NCBI RefSeq assembly: GCF_018390535.1
Contig: NZ_JAHBBW010000003.1
Location: 1 to 64,000 of the forward strand
DNA length: 64,000 nt
Origin: Bacteroides propionicigenes
Lineage (GTDB): Bacteria; Bacteroidota; Bacteroidia; Bacteroidales; Bacteroidaceae
Direction of reading: 5' to 3'
Part shown: piece after piece, positions 44,003-53,846 of the stretch
How the letters are laid out: each line of letters starts with the position of its first letter
Position numbering within the stretch: the stretch's first letter is position 1
Position numbers and translations under genes: made by a program
The notes under the pieces: generated by a model
What the model saw: the letters and a program-made list of their open reading frames with translations, nothing else
The model's database searches: none
What the model was told of the DNA's origin: nothing

Positions 44003-45634
44003 TTATTGCTGTTGAGTAACTTGGTTAATCAAATAATTGATAGCATTTGTTGTAAATGTATACAGAGCATTGATATTAGAGTTATCCGGTGTAGAGCCAT
44101 ACCACTCGAATGACGGATCGCCAATGATGATAGCACATCCATGACCGGTTGTCTTGAATATTTCAGCAATAGTAATAGAGTTCTCTTTTCCACCGTCACG
44201 TGCTAATCTTTGAGCTCCGGCTGTCTTTTCCCAGTTTTCTAAATCATCAGCGGTATAATTCTCGCCCCATCCTCTCATTTTTCTGATGCAAGGGTATTCT
44301 CTTTGGTGAATGAGGATATAATCTGCAGGTAAATTATCAAATAGTTTATGGTTGGTTTGGGTAATTGTAAATCCTTGTGTCCCTTCCTAGTCAATGGGTT
44401 TTCTTTCGTCTGTACTATTTCCAAAATTCCAGTTTGTCTTGTTAGAATCTGAGATAATTCCCCATCCAATAAGACTATACATTGCGTCACGTGAAGCTAA
44501 TACAGAACCACCGGAGATATAATAATTCGCAATAGCGGTATTGACTTCACTTGTGATACTACTGTTGTCTTTATCGAAATGCGCCCATATCATTTTATAT
44601 TGTTCTAAATTTATAGTGGCATCATTCCCATTAATGGAGAAATAGGTTACTTTATACTGGCTGTTACTTACCAACCAGTCGTAAGCCGCTTTACCTTCTC
44701 CTTCGAGCATCTCTGCCGTTTCTGCATCACCGATGAAAGCAATGGGGGCTATGGAGCCGTCTTTCCAATCCTCAATTATATTGCCGTTAATTGTTATATG
44801 GGCATTGATTTTTCCATCTTCAACCGTTGCGGTTATGGTGTATTTGTATCCGGCGTCGAACTTCCCGATATTTCCTAAGTTGAGGGTTGTTTTCAGGTCG
44901 TCATTCCCATCACCCACTTTCAAGGTTATGCTGAGGGCATTTTGCGGGTAGATAAGTCCGGTGTAGGAAAAATCTTGGCTGTTCATCTCTCCGATAGTCC
45001 AGTCTTCCGCATTTATATTTGTATTCGGGGCGGCTATGCCGGTCTGCGTGTCAAAACCGCCGTCATGCTTTAATCCGCTTATCACAACTGACTTTCCGTT
45101 TGTGGCATCACCGACACCGGATGTAATCTTTACGTTGATTTGCGCCATTTTATGTTGGAATGTAAAGTTTACTTTCGGTTCTGCCGAGTAGGGCTTGTTT
45201 TCTATGGTTGCCCATAAAAAATCAACTTTATCCTGAGTTTGGGCTGTGTTTCTTTTGATTTTGCCTTCGGACATTTCATTGTCTTTTGCATAAGGATAGT
45301 ATGCCTTAAAGGACATGGCATTCTCGGATTTATAGCAAATGGAGTTTATTCCGTTTGCAGTATTGAAAGTAGCGGACGGACCGCTTTCTGCCACCTCATA
45401 TTTTACATTTGTATAGTTGGCATCGGCCCCGTCCGTTGCAGAGATACCAATAAAATCTCCGGTTTCCCATTCGTTTCCTATTACGCGGGTAGTGATGCCG
45501 GCAGAGAAATCAATAGCTACCGGACTTTCTAATGTGCCTTTCTCTCCGTTTCTGAAAATCTGCTCTTCCTCTTCATTTGTGCATGCTGCAAAACTCATAG
45601 CTAATGCAGCGATTGCTAAAAAATATGTTTTCAT
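44003..45634 (-). pseudogene. Fimbrillin-like/DUF4960 lipoprotein gene with an in-frame amber stop
   Basis: The reading frame runs for 543 codons, but codon 416 is TAG (44389-44387). Before it lie a lipobox (F-A-A-C, Cys 18), a fimbrillin-like beta domain (about 30-300) and the start of a C-terminal domain (A-Y-D-W-L-V-S-N-S) similar to DUF4960 of the gene at 47270. After the stop the same frame continues with M-R-G-W-G-E-N-Y and A-I-N-Y-L-I-N near the end, like A-I-N-Y-L in the neighbour. No frameshift is needed. A nonsense mutation or a sequencing error are the alternatives. It is the last gene of the susC operon. Confidence 0.8.
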
Positions 45635-45660
45635 GGTTATTATGGTATTAGTAGGTCGTT

Positions 45661-47259
45661 TTATTTCTGATAACTGAGTTTTAAATTGCTGACTTCAATA
45701 TTGCTCTCCGGATAGGAATTGATAGACCAGCAATTCTTTTGTATTCCGTAAATACGGTTAGTGTATGCCACATTGTCATTGATGTAGACTACACAAATGG
45801 AATTGTCTGTACAGATGGTAACATTGTACACATTGTCGGAGGGAGTGGTGAACAGATAGCTGTCGATACCGGCTATGAAACCTTTGCCCTCTTCACCTTC
45901 CTCTTCAAAGTTTATCTTGCGTTTCTTTCCGTTATCTTCCGGGTTGATAATAACGGTATAATACTTTTTGGAGTCTGTGCCGCGTACGAAAGAGATACCG
46001 AATTTGCCTTGATTCCCATCAGCTTTTACGGTAAAGGAGATTTTATTGTGTACATTCAGGCGGTTGAAAAGTATATGGGCTTCGTTAGCCAGCGTATAGC
46101 TGCCATTGTTTTGGGTTACGTTTCCATCCTGTTCCATTACTTTAGTGTCCGCTTCGGCTGTGTACTTCTCACTGATGCTTTCTGCCAAACCCAAAGAGAG
46201 TGTACCGTCTTGGTGTTGAATTACTTTGTGTGCCACCAAGTTCCCCGCCCATTCGGGCTCACTGTCTGCGCCTACCTCAGTATTGTCGTTGCCGGCACGA
46301 GTAGGGCACCAGCCCCAGATATAACGGTTGGTGCCGTCGGATGCTGTTTTTCCTGCATAGAAAGCGCGGGAGTCCAATACGCCTTCTTTTTCATCGGGGA
46401 AGGTGAGCGGATTGGTTGTCTGCTTTAGGGCCTCCAATGTCTTTGCTTTGAAATACTGTACTTTGCGTGAGTAAGTGGACATATCGGAATAAACCAAATA
46501 CCACCAATCGCCCATTTTGAATATATCGGGACATTCGTAAAAGCGATCCCAGTGCATTTGCATGAACACGCCGGCGTGTTCCCAGTTTTTCATGTCGGTA
46601 GAAGTATATTCTGCCAATACGCCCTGGTTGGACTTCTTGGTGGATACAAGCATATGGAATTTACCGTCTTCTCCTTCAAAGACAAACGGGTCGCGGAAAT
46701 CATTCTTGCTATAACCGTCAGCATCGCCTTTCAAATAGAAAGTATGGCTCTTGGTCCAAGTCTTGAAGTCGGGAGAAGTTGCCAGCATTACTACCTGACC
46801 GTTGTCGGAAGAAGTCGGTTGATATTTGTTGCCTGTATAGAATGTGTAATACAGTTTGTCGGACGGATTGTATATGGTGCTTCCCGTACCGATTGCAGCA
46901 TCTTGTTCGTTGATGCCGCCGCATGGAATCAGTTCTCCCAAAGATGTATAAGACGCTGCATCTTTAGTACTTACTCCCCAGATGGGGTGGTAAGTACCGG
47001 CTTGGTTGGGGCGGAAGTCTTGCAGATAGAGTATCTTAAAGTCTTTCTCAACCGGATCATAAAAAGGCATCGGATCGCCTACATAACCAACATAGGGTTT
47101 ATAGTAAGTACCGAATGTGTTTTCATCGGTTGAGGCAAAATAGGTCGCTGTTCCGTCCCAGTCCTTTTGGGTCAAGACAGGATTGTTGTCATCGCTGCAA
47201 CTACAGAAAGAAGTGAACAACATTGCAGTGAGAGTAAGTGATGTTATCATTGTCTTCAT
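45661..47259 (-). CDS. Surface GH32 fructan hydrolase, BT1760-like endo-acting type
   Basis: 532 residues, with a lipobox (F-C-S-C, Cys 21). The GH32 five-bladed fold shows G-D-P-M-P-F-Y (nucleophile Asp62), F-R-D-P-F-V-F near residue 189 and E-C-P-D-I near 242 (acid/base Glu). The W-M-N-D-P-N-G motif of ordinary GH32 enzymes is replaced by V-G-D-P-M-P, as in the endo-levanase BT1760 of B. thetaiotaomicron (recalled). A beta-sandwich domain ends the chain. Its place after susC-susD and lipid anchor suggest it cuts fructan on the surface; levan versus inulin is not determined. Confidence 0.85.
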   Translation of the reverse strand: MKTMITSLTLTAMLFTSFCSCSDDNNPVLTQKDWDGTATYFASTDENTFGTYYKPYVGYVGDPMPFYDPVEKDFKILYLQDFRPNQAGTYHPIWGVSTKDAASYTSLGELIPCGGINEQDAAIGTGSTIYNPSDKLYYTFYTGNKYQPTSSDNGQVVMLATSPDFKTWTKSHTFYLKGDADGYSKNDFRDPFVFEGEDGKFHMLVSTKKSNQGVLAEYTSTDMKNWEHAGVFMQMHWDRFYECPDIFKMGDWWYLVYSDMSTYSRKVQYFKAKTLEALKQTTNPLTFPDEKEGVLDSRAFYAGKTASDGTNRYIWGWCPTRAGNDNTEVGADSEPEWAGNLVAHKVIQHQDGTLSLGLAESISEKYTAEADTKVMEQDGNVTQNNGSYTLANEAHILFNRLNVHNKISFTVKADGNQGKFGISFVRGTDSKKYYTVIINPEDNGKKRKINFEEEGEEGKGFIAGIDSYLFTTPSDNVYNVTICTDNSICVVYINDNVAYTNRIYGIQKNCWSINSYPESNIEVSNLKLSYQK

Positions 47260-47269
47260 ATATTAGTCT

Positions 47270-48658
47270 TTATTTATCGGTTAAATAATTAATTGCATTT
47301 TCCGTCAGCTTGGCTACGTTACCATGATATTGGTCGCCCGAAACATCCACTCCGTAAGCATACCAGTCATAGCATCCCGAACCGATACATACGATACCGC
47401 CTTTGGTTGCGTTTGCCGGATATTCCCATACAACGATGGCGCCGTCACCGCCATATCCCAAGTCCACGCCGCCATGAAGGGTTCTCCATGTTTCATTGTC
47501 AGCATAACCGCCCCAGTCGGTACCTATGTGCCATTGAGCTGTACTGTTGGTAGTGCGGTAGCCTGCATCAAATGTGTACACTTTGTTGTCTTGACTGATA
47601 CCTTGGTAAATAGGATGGTCTGTATGTCCTTGTATAAAGAAGTTCCAAGCACCTCCCGCTATTTCACCGCTTTCTTCCACTTGTCCCCAACAGTTATTCG
47701 GATTGTTTCCGTCTTTGGTCGCACCCAGTTTGGCTGCATAATAGGTGGCATAGCGGGTCAACAGGAGGTTCATGCCATTGTTGTAAAGTTCTTTCATCTG
47801 TACCAATGCATTGACGGCTGCCGGGGCGGCGTTATCGAATTTCTCCATATTGTCTATGCCGCCGTCTATATGAAGATGCCACCACATCAGTTTGCATTTG
47901 CTTAAATCCACTCTGCCGGCCTGAACATCGGCGAAGGAAATGTATTGCGAATTGGGAATATTTCCCAGCATCCATGTTGCCGCGGCTTTTTCTTCTGCGT
48001 TCAAGTCATCCATTTGTGTGGCAAGTCCTACATATACGGCATCGGGAGCGTCGGAAAGTATAACTGTTACCGTATAGACGGCAGATGCCGTATTATAAGA
48101 GACAATGAAGTCTACAGGATTTGTAAAGTCTATGGCCTGACCGGATGCAGGAGTAACGGTAGCTCCTTCCGAAGTGGTGATAGCTGGAATTAGGGCGGTT
48201 ACATCTGTCGTGCTCGGTACGCGTACGCTGATGTTATGATTTTCCTGATCGATGATTCCGGCATATGTGTCGTTCAGTTTGAATGACAGTATCTTGGCTT
48301 CATCATGCTTAATGACGACTGTGTAGTCGAGGTAGGTGTCTCCGTTGGTAACCTTAACCATTTGTGTACAGGAGAAGTTTAGTACATCACCCGCCTTGAC
48401 CGAAGCATCGGCCCCTTCCGACACTTCGATGGCGGTAACGGTCATGGCATCGGTGTTATATGTTTCGGGAAGTGCCACCGTTATGGTTTTGTTGGTACGG
48501 TCTATCACTCCGGCATACCGGTCCAGCTCAAAGGTTGTAATCCATGTATCTCCGTTCAGTTGAAGATTTGACAGGTTGTTGTCACTACATCCGGAGATTG
48601 CAGCCAGTAATGCTATGCTCCAAAGTAGCAAACTAATTCTTTTTATTTTTGATTTCAT
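47270..48658 (-). CDS. DUF4960 surface glycan-binding lipoprotein
   Basis: 462 residues with lipobox A-I-S-G-C (Cys 24). Two short beta repeats follow (about 30-120 and 120-200, both with A-G-I-I-D or A-G-V-I-D), then the DUF4960 domain (about 210-462). It occupies the SusE/SusF position right after susD and resembles the BT1761-type fructan-binding protein. No hydrolase motif is visible. The C-terminal domain is shared with the interrupted gene at 44003. Confidence 0.85.
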   Translation of the reverse strand: MKSKIKRISLLLWSIALLAAISGCSDNNLSNLQLNGDTWITTFELDRYAGVIDRTNKTITVALPETYNTDAMTVTAIEVSEGADASVKAGDVLNFSCTQMVKVTNGDTYLDYTVVIKHDEAKILSFKLNDTYAGIIDQENHNISVRVPSTTDVTALIPAITTSEGATVTPASGQAIDFTNPVDFIVSYNTASAVYTVTVILSDAPDAVYVGLATQMDDLNAEEKAAATWMLGNIPNSQYISFADVQAGRVDLSKCKLMWWHLHIDGGIDNMEKFDNAAPAAVNALVQMKELYNNGMNLLLTRYATYYAAKLGATKDGNNPNNCWGQVEESGEIAGGAWNFFIQGHTDHPIYQGISQDNKVYTFDAGYRTTNSTAQWHIGTDWGGYADNETWRTLHGGVDLGYGGDGAIVVWEYPANATKGGIVCIGSGCYDWYAYGVDVSGDQYHGNVAKLTENAINYLTDK

Positions 48659-48684
48659 AGTGTTGCTTATATAAGATTAATTGA

Positions 48685-50427
48685 TTACCAATTACCGCAG
48701 TTTTGTGTGTAGTTGCCATTGCTGGCGCTCATTTGTGCAAACGGTATCGGCAGATATTCATTCTTGTTTTTAGTAAACGAAGCACTGGAGTAGATAGCGC
48801 AGTTATCAGCTTCTCCTGCATAGTATTTGCTCAGGACTTCAGCGGCCTCTCCCCAGCGTACCAAGTCGAAGAAACGGTCACATTCCATGGCGAGTTCTAC
48901 ACGTCGTTCAAATTTCAGCATCTTCAAAGCTTCTGCCTGTGTGTAAGTACCGTTGTAGGGCTGTATGTTGATGTGTATTCCGTAGTCCATTTCATAGTTG
49001 CTAATCATGGCGGTACTTTGTTTGGCGCGGTTACGTATGCGGTTTATCAAGTCGATGGCTTCGTCAATGCGTCCGTCGTTCAGTTGTATCAGGGCTTCGG
49101 CGCGCATCAGCAATACATCAGCATAGCGCAGCACGATGTGATTCATGGGAGTACCCCACCAAGAACCTTTTATCAGATAATCTCCGTCGGGATCTACGTT
49201 TTGTTTGAGGGTTACATAATAACCGTACAATCCGTTGCTGCGGCTCCATGTGGAAGATTCGTCCATGATGTAGTTTGCATTGAACGCATAAGGCAGTCCC
49301 GGTATGCCGATGGTAAGGAACAGGCGCGGGTCGGCATAATCCGTATTCTTGTCGTAATCCTCATTGTTGAATGTGTCTAATAGAGGTAGGCCGTTGGCGT
49401 CTGTTTGGAAGGCGTTTACAAGATTCTGACTCGGCTTGTAAAAGTCGCAGCCGCCGTCGGTTACTCCGGGAATATTAGGAACAATCAGTCCGTTGGACCA
49501 GTTACAGTTGCCGTTGGTTGTTCCGTCGTTCATGGAATATTGCATGGCCCACAAAGATTCTACACCGTTTTCATATTGAGGTTCGGGACGGAAGTTATTG
49601 TGGAAATCCGATTCCAGATTATAACCGCCTGCTGCCATAATTGAGTTCTCTGTGTACTGCACTACTTTCTTCAAGTCGTCCGCATTGATTTCTGTCACTT
49701 CGTTGTTATCGGCATTGTCTTGGCGGTAAGCTTTGTACAAATATGTTTTGGCAAGATAGGCTGCCGCAGCCGCACGGGTGGGGCGTCCTTTGTCGGTTTG
49801 CGTGTCAGGCAGATTGTCGTAGGCAAACTGGAAATCATCTGCAATCAACTGCCAGCCTTCATCGTTGGTATACGTTGTGTTTGACAGGCTATTATACTCT
49901 TCGGGCGAGAGGCTCTCATCGTTGGCAAATACTATTTTCTTGTACAACTGCTTCAGTAAGAAATGTCCGTGTCCGCGCAAGAATTTCATTTCGGCAATGC
50001 GTTGCTGTTTTAGCGGATAGGTGGCTTCAGTTGTCTGGTTCAATAACTGCAATGCCGTGTTGGCACGTGAGATGCAATTGTACAGACGTTGCCACATATC
50101 ACTGATGTTCCATGCGGTAGTCATGATTCCTTGCGAGATTTCCAGAGAATGAAATACGTCACCGTCTTCAGTTCCGTTTCCGCCTTTATAGGCATCATCC
50201 GAACGGACGTCATAGTTCCACATAGAGAAAGAGGAGTTGATATCTTCGGCAGTAATCCATACGGCATAAGCGGAGATAATCAGGTTGTCTACGTATGCGG
50301 GGTCTTTCAGTTGCTCGTCGTTCATGGTTCCTTGCGGAGTTTGTTGCTCCAGAAAGTCGGTGCAACCGCTGCATATCCATGCAAGCCCTAAGATAATTGT
50401 ATATGCTATATTTTTCATTGTTTTCAT
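48685..50427 (-). CDS. susD: SusD-like outer-membrane glycan-binding lipoprotein
   Basis: 580 residues from ATG 50427, the first after the susC stop; the longer reading would overlap susC by 20 bp. Lipobox W-I-C-S-G-C, then typical RagB/SusD features: helical TPR-like core and a C-terminal E-Y-L-P-I-P segment. It lids the SusC transporter and binds fructan oligosaccharides. An internal ATG at 50418 is possible. Second gene of the operon. Confidence 0.95.
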   Translation of the reverse strand: MKTMKNIAYTIILGLAWICSGCTDFLEQQTPQGTMNDEQLKDPAYVDNLIISAYAVWITAEDINSSFSMWNYDVRSDDAYKGGNGTEDGDVFHSLEISQGIMTTAWNISDMWQRLYNCISRANTALQLLNQTTEATYPLKQQRIAEMKFLRGHGHFLLKQLYKKIVFANDESLSPEEYNSLSNTTYTNDEGWQLIADDFQFAYDNLPDTQTDKGRPTRAAAAAYLAKTYLYKAYRQDNADNNEVTEINADDLKKVVQYTENSIMAAGGYNLESDFHNNFRPEPQYENGVESLWAMQYSMNDGTTNGNCNWSNGLIVPNIPGVTDGGCDFYKPSQNLVNAFQTDANGLPLLDTFNNEDYDKNTDYADPRLFLTIGIPGLPYAFNANYIMDESSTWSRSNGLYGYYVTLKQNVDPDGDYLIKGSWWGTPMNHIVLRYADVLLMRAEALIQLNDGRIDEAIDLINRIRNRAKQSTAMISNYEMDYGIHINIQPYNGTYTQAEALKMLKFERRVELAMECDRFFDLVRWGEAAEVLSKYYAGEADNCAIYSSASFTKNKNEYLPIPFAQMSASNGNYTQNCGNW

Positions 50428-50440
50428 TATTATGTTCTGA

Positions 50441-53400
50441 TTAAAAGCTGACATTGACACCGAAAGTCAGGTTCAATGGAATGGGGTAACCGTAGTTGGC
50501 GTTTTCCGGATCTACTCCGGTAAACTTTTTGCTTTTGATTGTAAACAGATTTTGTGCACTCAGGTAGAAGCGCAGGCGTTCCATTTTCATTTTCTGTGCG
50601 AATGTTCTCGGTACGTTGTATCCCAGTTGTATGTTGCGTAATTTTAGGAATGAACCATTTTCAACAAAATAGGTGGATACCCGTTTCTCGTTATTATTGT
50701 CGCTACGTGACAGTGCAGGGATGTCAGAACCGGGATTGGTCGGTGACCATGCATCGAGAACACGTTTCCCTTTGTTCAGGAAGCCTATGTTGAGTCCGCT
50801 CCACAAATCGGTCTCTTTCTTCAGGTCGCTGATAACATCTACTCCTTGCACTCCTTGCCAGAACATGGTGAGGTCGAAATCTTTGTATTCAAGATAGATA
50901 TTCAAACCGTAGCTGAAGGCGGGAGTGGGATCGTAAATCCATTGCTGGTCTTTTTCGTTGATGATTCCGTTGTGGTCTAAGTCGCGCCAACGGATTCGTC
51001 CCAAGCCGGCCCCTTCCTGGGTGGCGTGGTTATCGATTTCTTCCTGTGACTTGAAAATGCCGTCGGCTACGTAGCCTACCTGTGCGCCGTTGGGGTGACC
51101 TATCACACTTTCCACGCCGTTTCCGCCGAATGTGCCGTTGGCGGCAACGGTGGCGGGCAATGCGGTGATTTTATTGCGGTAGGAGGATATATTGGCACTT
51201 ATATCATATTTTAGACCGAATCGGGTGGTGTTGCGGTAGCCGAGATTCAACTCGAATCCTTTATTTTCCATTTCTCCGGCATTAATCCATTGCTTGCTGC
51301 CTTCGCCCATAGCGGCGATGCCTGCCATTTCCAACAAGATGTCGGTGGTTTTCTTATAGTACCAGTCGAATGAACCGTACAGGCTTTGACTGAATAAAGA
51401 AAAATCAAGACCGATGTTAGTTTGTGTGGTGGTTTCCCATTTGATATCGTCGTTACCGATTTGGTTGCGTTTGAAACCGGATTGCAGGATGCTTCCGCCG
51501 TTGGTTCCGGCAATGTCATAGGAAGTTCCGTAGCTTTGTCCGCCGGATTCCGTTACTCCATAGTTAGGAACGTAGATTGTATAGCGTGATGTATTCGAGA
51601 TTTCCTGATTACCGGTTTGGCCCCATGATGCGCGGATTTTCAAGTCGTCCAGCCAGTCAATGCCTTTCATAAAGTTCTCTTGGCTGATACGCCAGCCGGC
51701 AGAAACGGAGGGGAAAGTGGCATAACGGTTATTCTTGCCGAAACGGGATGAACCGTCGCGGCGGACCGTGAGTGAGAGCAGATACTTCTCATCGTACGTA
51801 TAGTTCAGCTTGCCGAAAAAGGAAACCAGTGAATACCCTTCGCCTGCACCGTAAGCTTGTGCAGTACCTGCCCCGGCATCCGGCCACATAAAGTCGGGGG
51901 TAAGAATAGAGAAGTCCTCTTTGTAACCGGAGAAGTGGACATCGTCTTCACGGTTCAACTCGATACCCGCCATAACGTCACCGCGGTGTTTGTTTATTTC
52001 CAAGTTATAGGTGGCAATAGCATTCCACATCCATTTGGTCCAGTGTTCTTGTTTGGCCTCCACCGCATTTTTGTCGTTGGCTACGTTACCTTCGGTGACG
52101 GGATAAGTAAACACCCGTTGTTGCTTTTGAGAGTAATCGATACCGAAAGTAGAGCGCAGATTGAGGCCTTTCACCGGATTCAGATTGACGTAGGCGTCTC
52201 CGAACATACGCCAGTAAGTATAGCGGTTGTCGGCATTGCGCTCCAAACGTGCCACCGGGTTTTCACGGTCGGGATAACCGCCTACCGGACCGGCAAATTT
52301 GCCGTCAATGGTATATACGGGCAGTGACGGGTTGAATTGGAGCACATTTTGCAGGAAACCGCCCGGAGCTTGTACTTCGGACGTACGGTTAACGGTGAAG
52401 TGCTGCCCTACGGTCAGGAACTTGCCGATAAGGTTATAGTCGGAGTTCATGCGGGCGGAGATACGTTCGAAGTCGGAGGTCTTGATAATACCCAGATTCT
52501 TGTAATATCCCAAAGAGAAGAAAGACGAACCTTTCTCGGAACCGTTGCTTACAGATACATTGTACTGTTGGATAACACCTGTGCGGGTGGTTTCGTCGAA
52601 CCAGTCTGTATCGGCTGCCGGGGTTGTATTGGCAGAATCCAGATACTTGGACATACTTATACCGTTCAGTTGCGGGTATCCGTTGGCATCGTAACCCCAG
52701 TTGTATTTATAGCCGAGACCGTTTGTGTTGGGATCTTGTCCTTCGTTAACATAGGCTTGCCACATGGCGCGACCGTACTCCTCGGCATTCAGTACTTCCA
52801 TTTTATTGGTGTACATGGAGGCGGCGACAGAAGCATCGAAGTTGATTTTCAACTGTCCTTCTTTTCCTTTCTTGGTAGTGACGATAATAACTCCGTTGGC
52901 TGCACGCGAACCGTAAATGGAAGCGGAGGCGGCATCTTTCAATACTTGGATGGATTCGATGTCATTTCCGTTCAGTTCATGCATACCGCCTTTGGTTGGT
53001 ACACCGTCGATGATGTAAAGCGGGTCATTGTTGTTCAGTGTTCCGATACCGCGGATACGAATAGTTGTGCTGCCGCTCGGATTACCGTCGGCTGTAATGT
53101 TCATGCCCGGCACGCGGCCCTGCAGGGCTTTCATCGGATTGTTTTCGTTCTGTTTGGCTATCTCGTCCATACTTACTACGGAAATAGAGCCGGTGAGGTC
53201 GGCTTTGCGTTGTGTGGTATAGCCCGTAACTACCACTTCTTGCAGCATTTCGGAGTCTTCTTCCAACAGAATTTCTAAAGTGTTTTTGGCTTTTAGGGTT
53301 TGTGACTTAAAACCGATATAAGATACTGTAATTTCTGCACCGGACATAACACTCAATGAAAAGTTTCCGTTGAAGTCGGTTATCGTACCGTTGGTCTTGT

Positions 53401-53539
53401 TGCCTTCTTCAACGATTGAGGCGCCGATGATAGGCTCTCCGTCGGTTGCATACTTTACTGTTCCTTTTATTTGGATGTTTTGTGCATAGACAAAACCGCA
53501 TAATCCGAGAAGGAACATCATAATGCTAAGTTTTCTCAT
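50441..53539 (-). CDS. susC: SusC-like TonB-dependent outer-membrane transporter
   Basis: 1032 residues. Signal peptide (1-19, Y-A-Q), N-terminal carboxypeptidase-regulatory-like domain (about 25-100, with G-E-P-I-I-G-A-S and V-S-Y-I-G-F), a TonB-box-type segment around E-V-V-V-T-G-Y, the plug (G-R-V-P-G-M-N-I, R-I-R-G-I-G-T) and a beta barrel ending in Phe (V-N-V-S-F). It imports oligosaccharides with SusD. No anti-sigma-type N-terminal extension is present, so control is by the hybrid sensor rather than an ECF system. First gene of the minus operon. Confidence 0.96.
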   Translation of the reverse strand: MRKLSIMMFLLGLCGFVYAQNIQIKGTVKYATDGEPIIGASIVEEGNKTNGTITDFNGNFSLSVMSGAEITVSYIGFKSQTLKAKNTLEILLEEDSEMLQEVVVTGYTTQRKADLTGSISVVSMDEIAKQNENNPMKALQGRVPGMNITADGNPSGSTTIRIRGIGTLNNNDPLYIIDGVPTKGGMHELNGNDIESIQVLKDAASASIYGSRAANGVIIVTTKKGKEGQLKINFDASVAASMYTNKMEVLNAEEYGRAMWQAYVNEGQDPNTNGLGYKYNWGYDANGYPQLNGISMSKYLDSANTTPAADTDWFDETTRTGVIQQYNVSVSNGSEKGSSFFSLGYYKNLGIIKTSDFERISARMNSDYNLIGKFLTVGQHFTVNRTSEVQAPGGFLQNVLQFNPSLPVYTIDGKFAGPVGGYPDRENPVARLERNADNRYTYWRMFGDAYVNLNPVKGLNLRSTFGIDYSQKQQRVFTYPVTEGNVANDKNAVEAKQEHWTKWMWNAIATYNLEINKHRGDVMAGIELNREDDVHFSGYKEDFSILTPDFMWPDAGAGTAQAYGAGEGYSLVSFFGKLNYTYDEKYLLSLTVRRDGSSRFGKNNRYATFPSVSAGWRISQENFMKGIDWLDDLKIRASWGQTGNQEISNTSRYTIYVPNYGVTESGGQSYGTSYDIAGTNGGSILQSGFKRNQIGNDDIKWETTTQTNIGLDFSLFSQSLYGSFDWYYKKTTDILLEMAGIAAMGEGSKQWINAGEMENKGFELNLGYRNTTRFGLKYDISANISSYRNKITALPATVAANGTFGGNGVESVIGHPNGAQVGYVADGIFKSQEEIDNHATQEGAGLGRIRWRDLDHNGIINEKDQQWIYDPTPAFSYGLNIYLEYKDFDLTMFWQGVQGVDVISDLKKETDLWSGLNIGFLNKGKRVLDAWSPTNPGSDIPALSRSDNNNEKRVSTYFVENGSFLKLRNIQLGYNVPRTFAQKMKMERLRFYLSAQNLFTIKSKKFTGVDPENANYGYPIPLNLTFGVNVSF

Positions 53540-53846
53540 ACATTATAAATTTATTGTTAACAGTTAGATTCTAAATTCTCAAAACAGCTTTCCCGATCAT
53601 GTTTTGATATCGCAAAGTAAATGGTTTGTATTGAAACGAGCTATAAAAAATGATACGGATGCTGCAAATTTTGTTTCATGACATAGGATTGAAACGGCTC
53701 AGGAGGTAGCCTCGTATCAATTTTAGCAGCATTTGTAACATTTGTGTTAGCCCCTTTCGCATTAATTCCGTTTCTTTGCAATGTGCTTTCCCGAGCATTG
53801 AGCGAGTTCATAAAGTAAACATTAAATTTAATACCTGATTTTGAAA
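53540..53846. promoter_or_regulatory. Divergent control region of the fructan PUL
   Basis: The 307-bp region between susC and GH32 has two copies of ATTGAAACG (53630-53638 and 53688-53696, 58 bp apart). Two sets of complementary words also occur: TGATACG near 53651 with CGTATCA near 53713, and ATGCTGC with GCAGCAT. Minus-strand TTACTTTG (53620-53613) is a near-consensus -7 box for susC. These are candidates for AraC-domain binding sites; no single one can be assigned. Confidence 0.55.

Noticed and set aside
44275..44490. Small ORF between the two parts of the interrupted fimbrillin gene
   Set aside because: It lies in another frame over sequence explained by the 44003-45634 frame; the fimbrillin reading is continuous through the amber codon without a frameshift.
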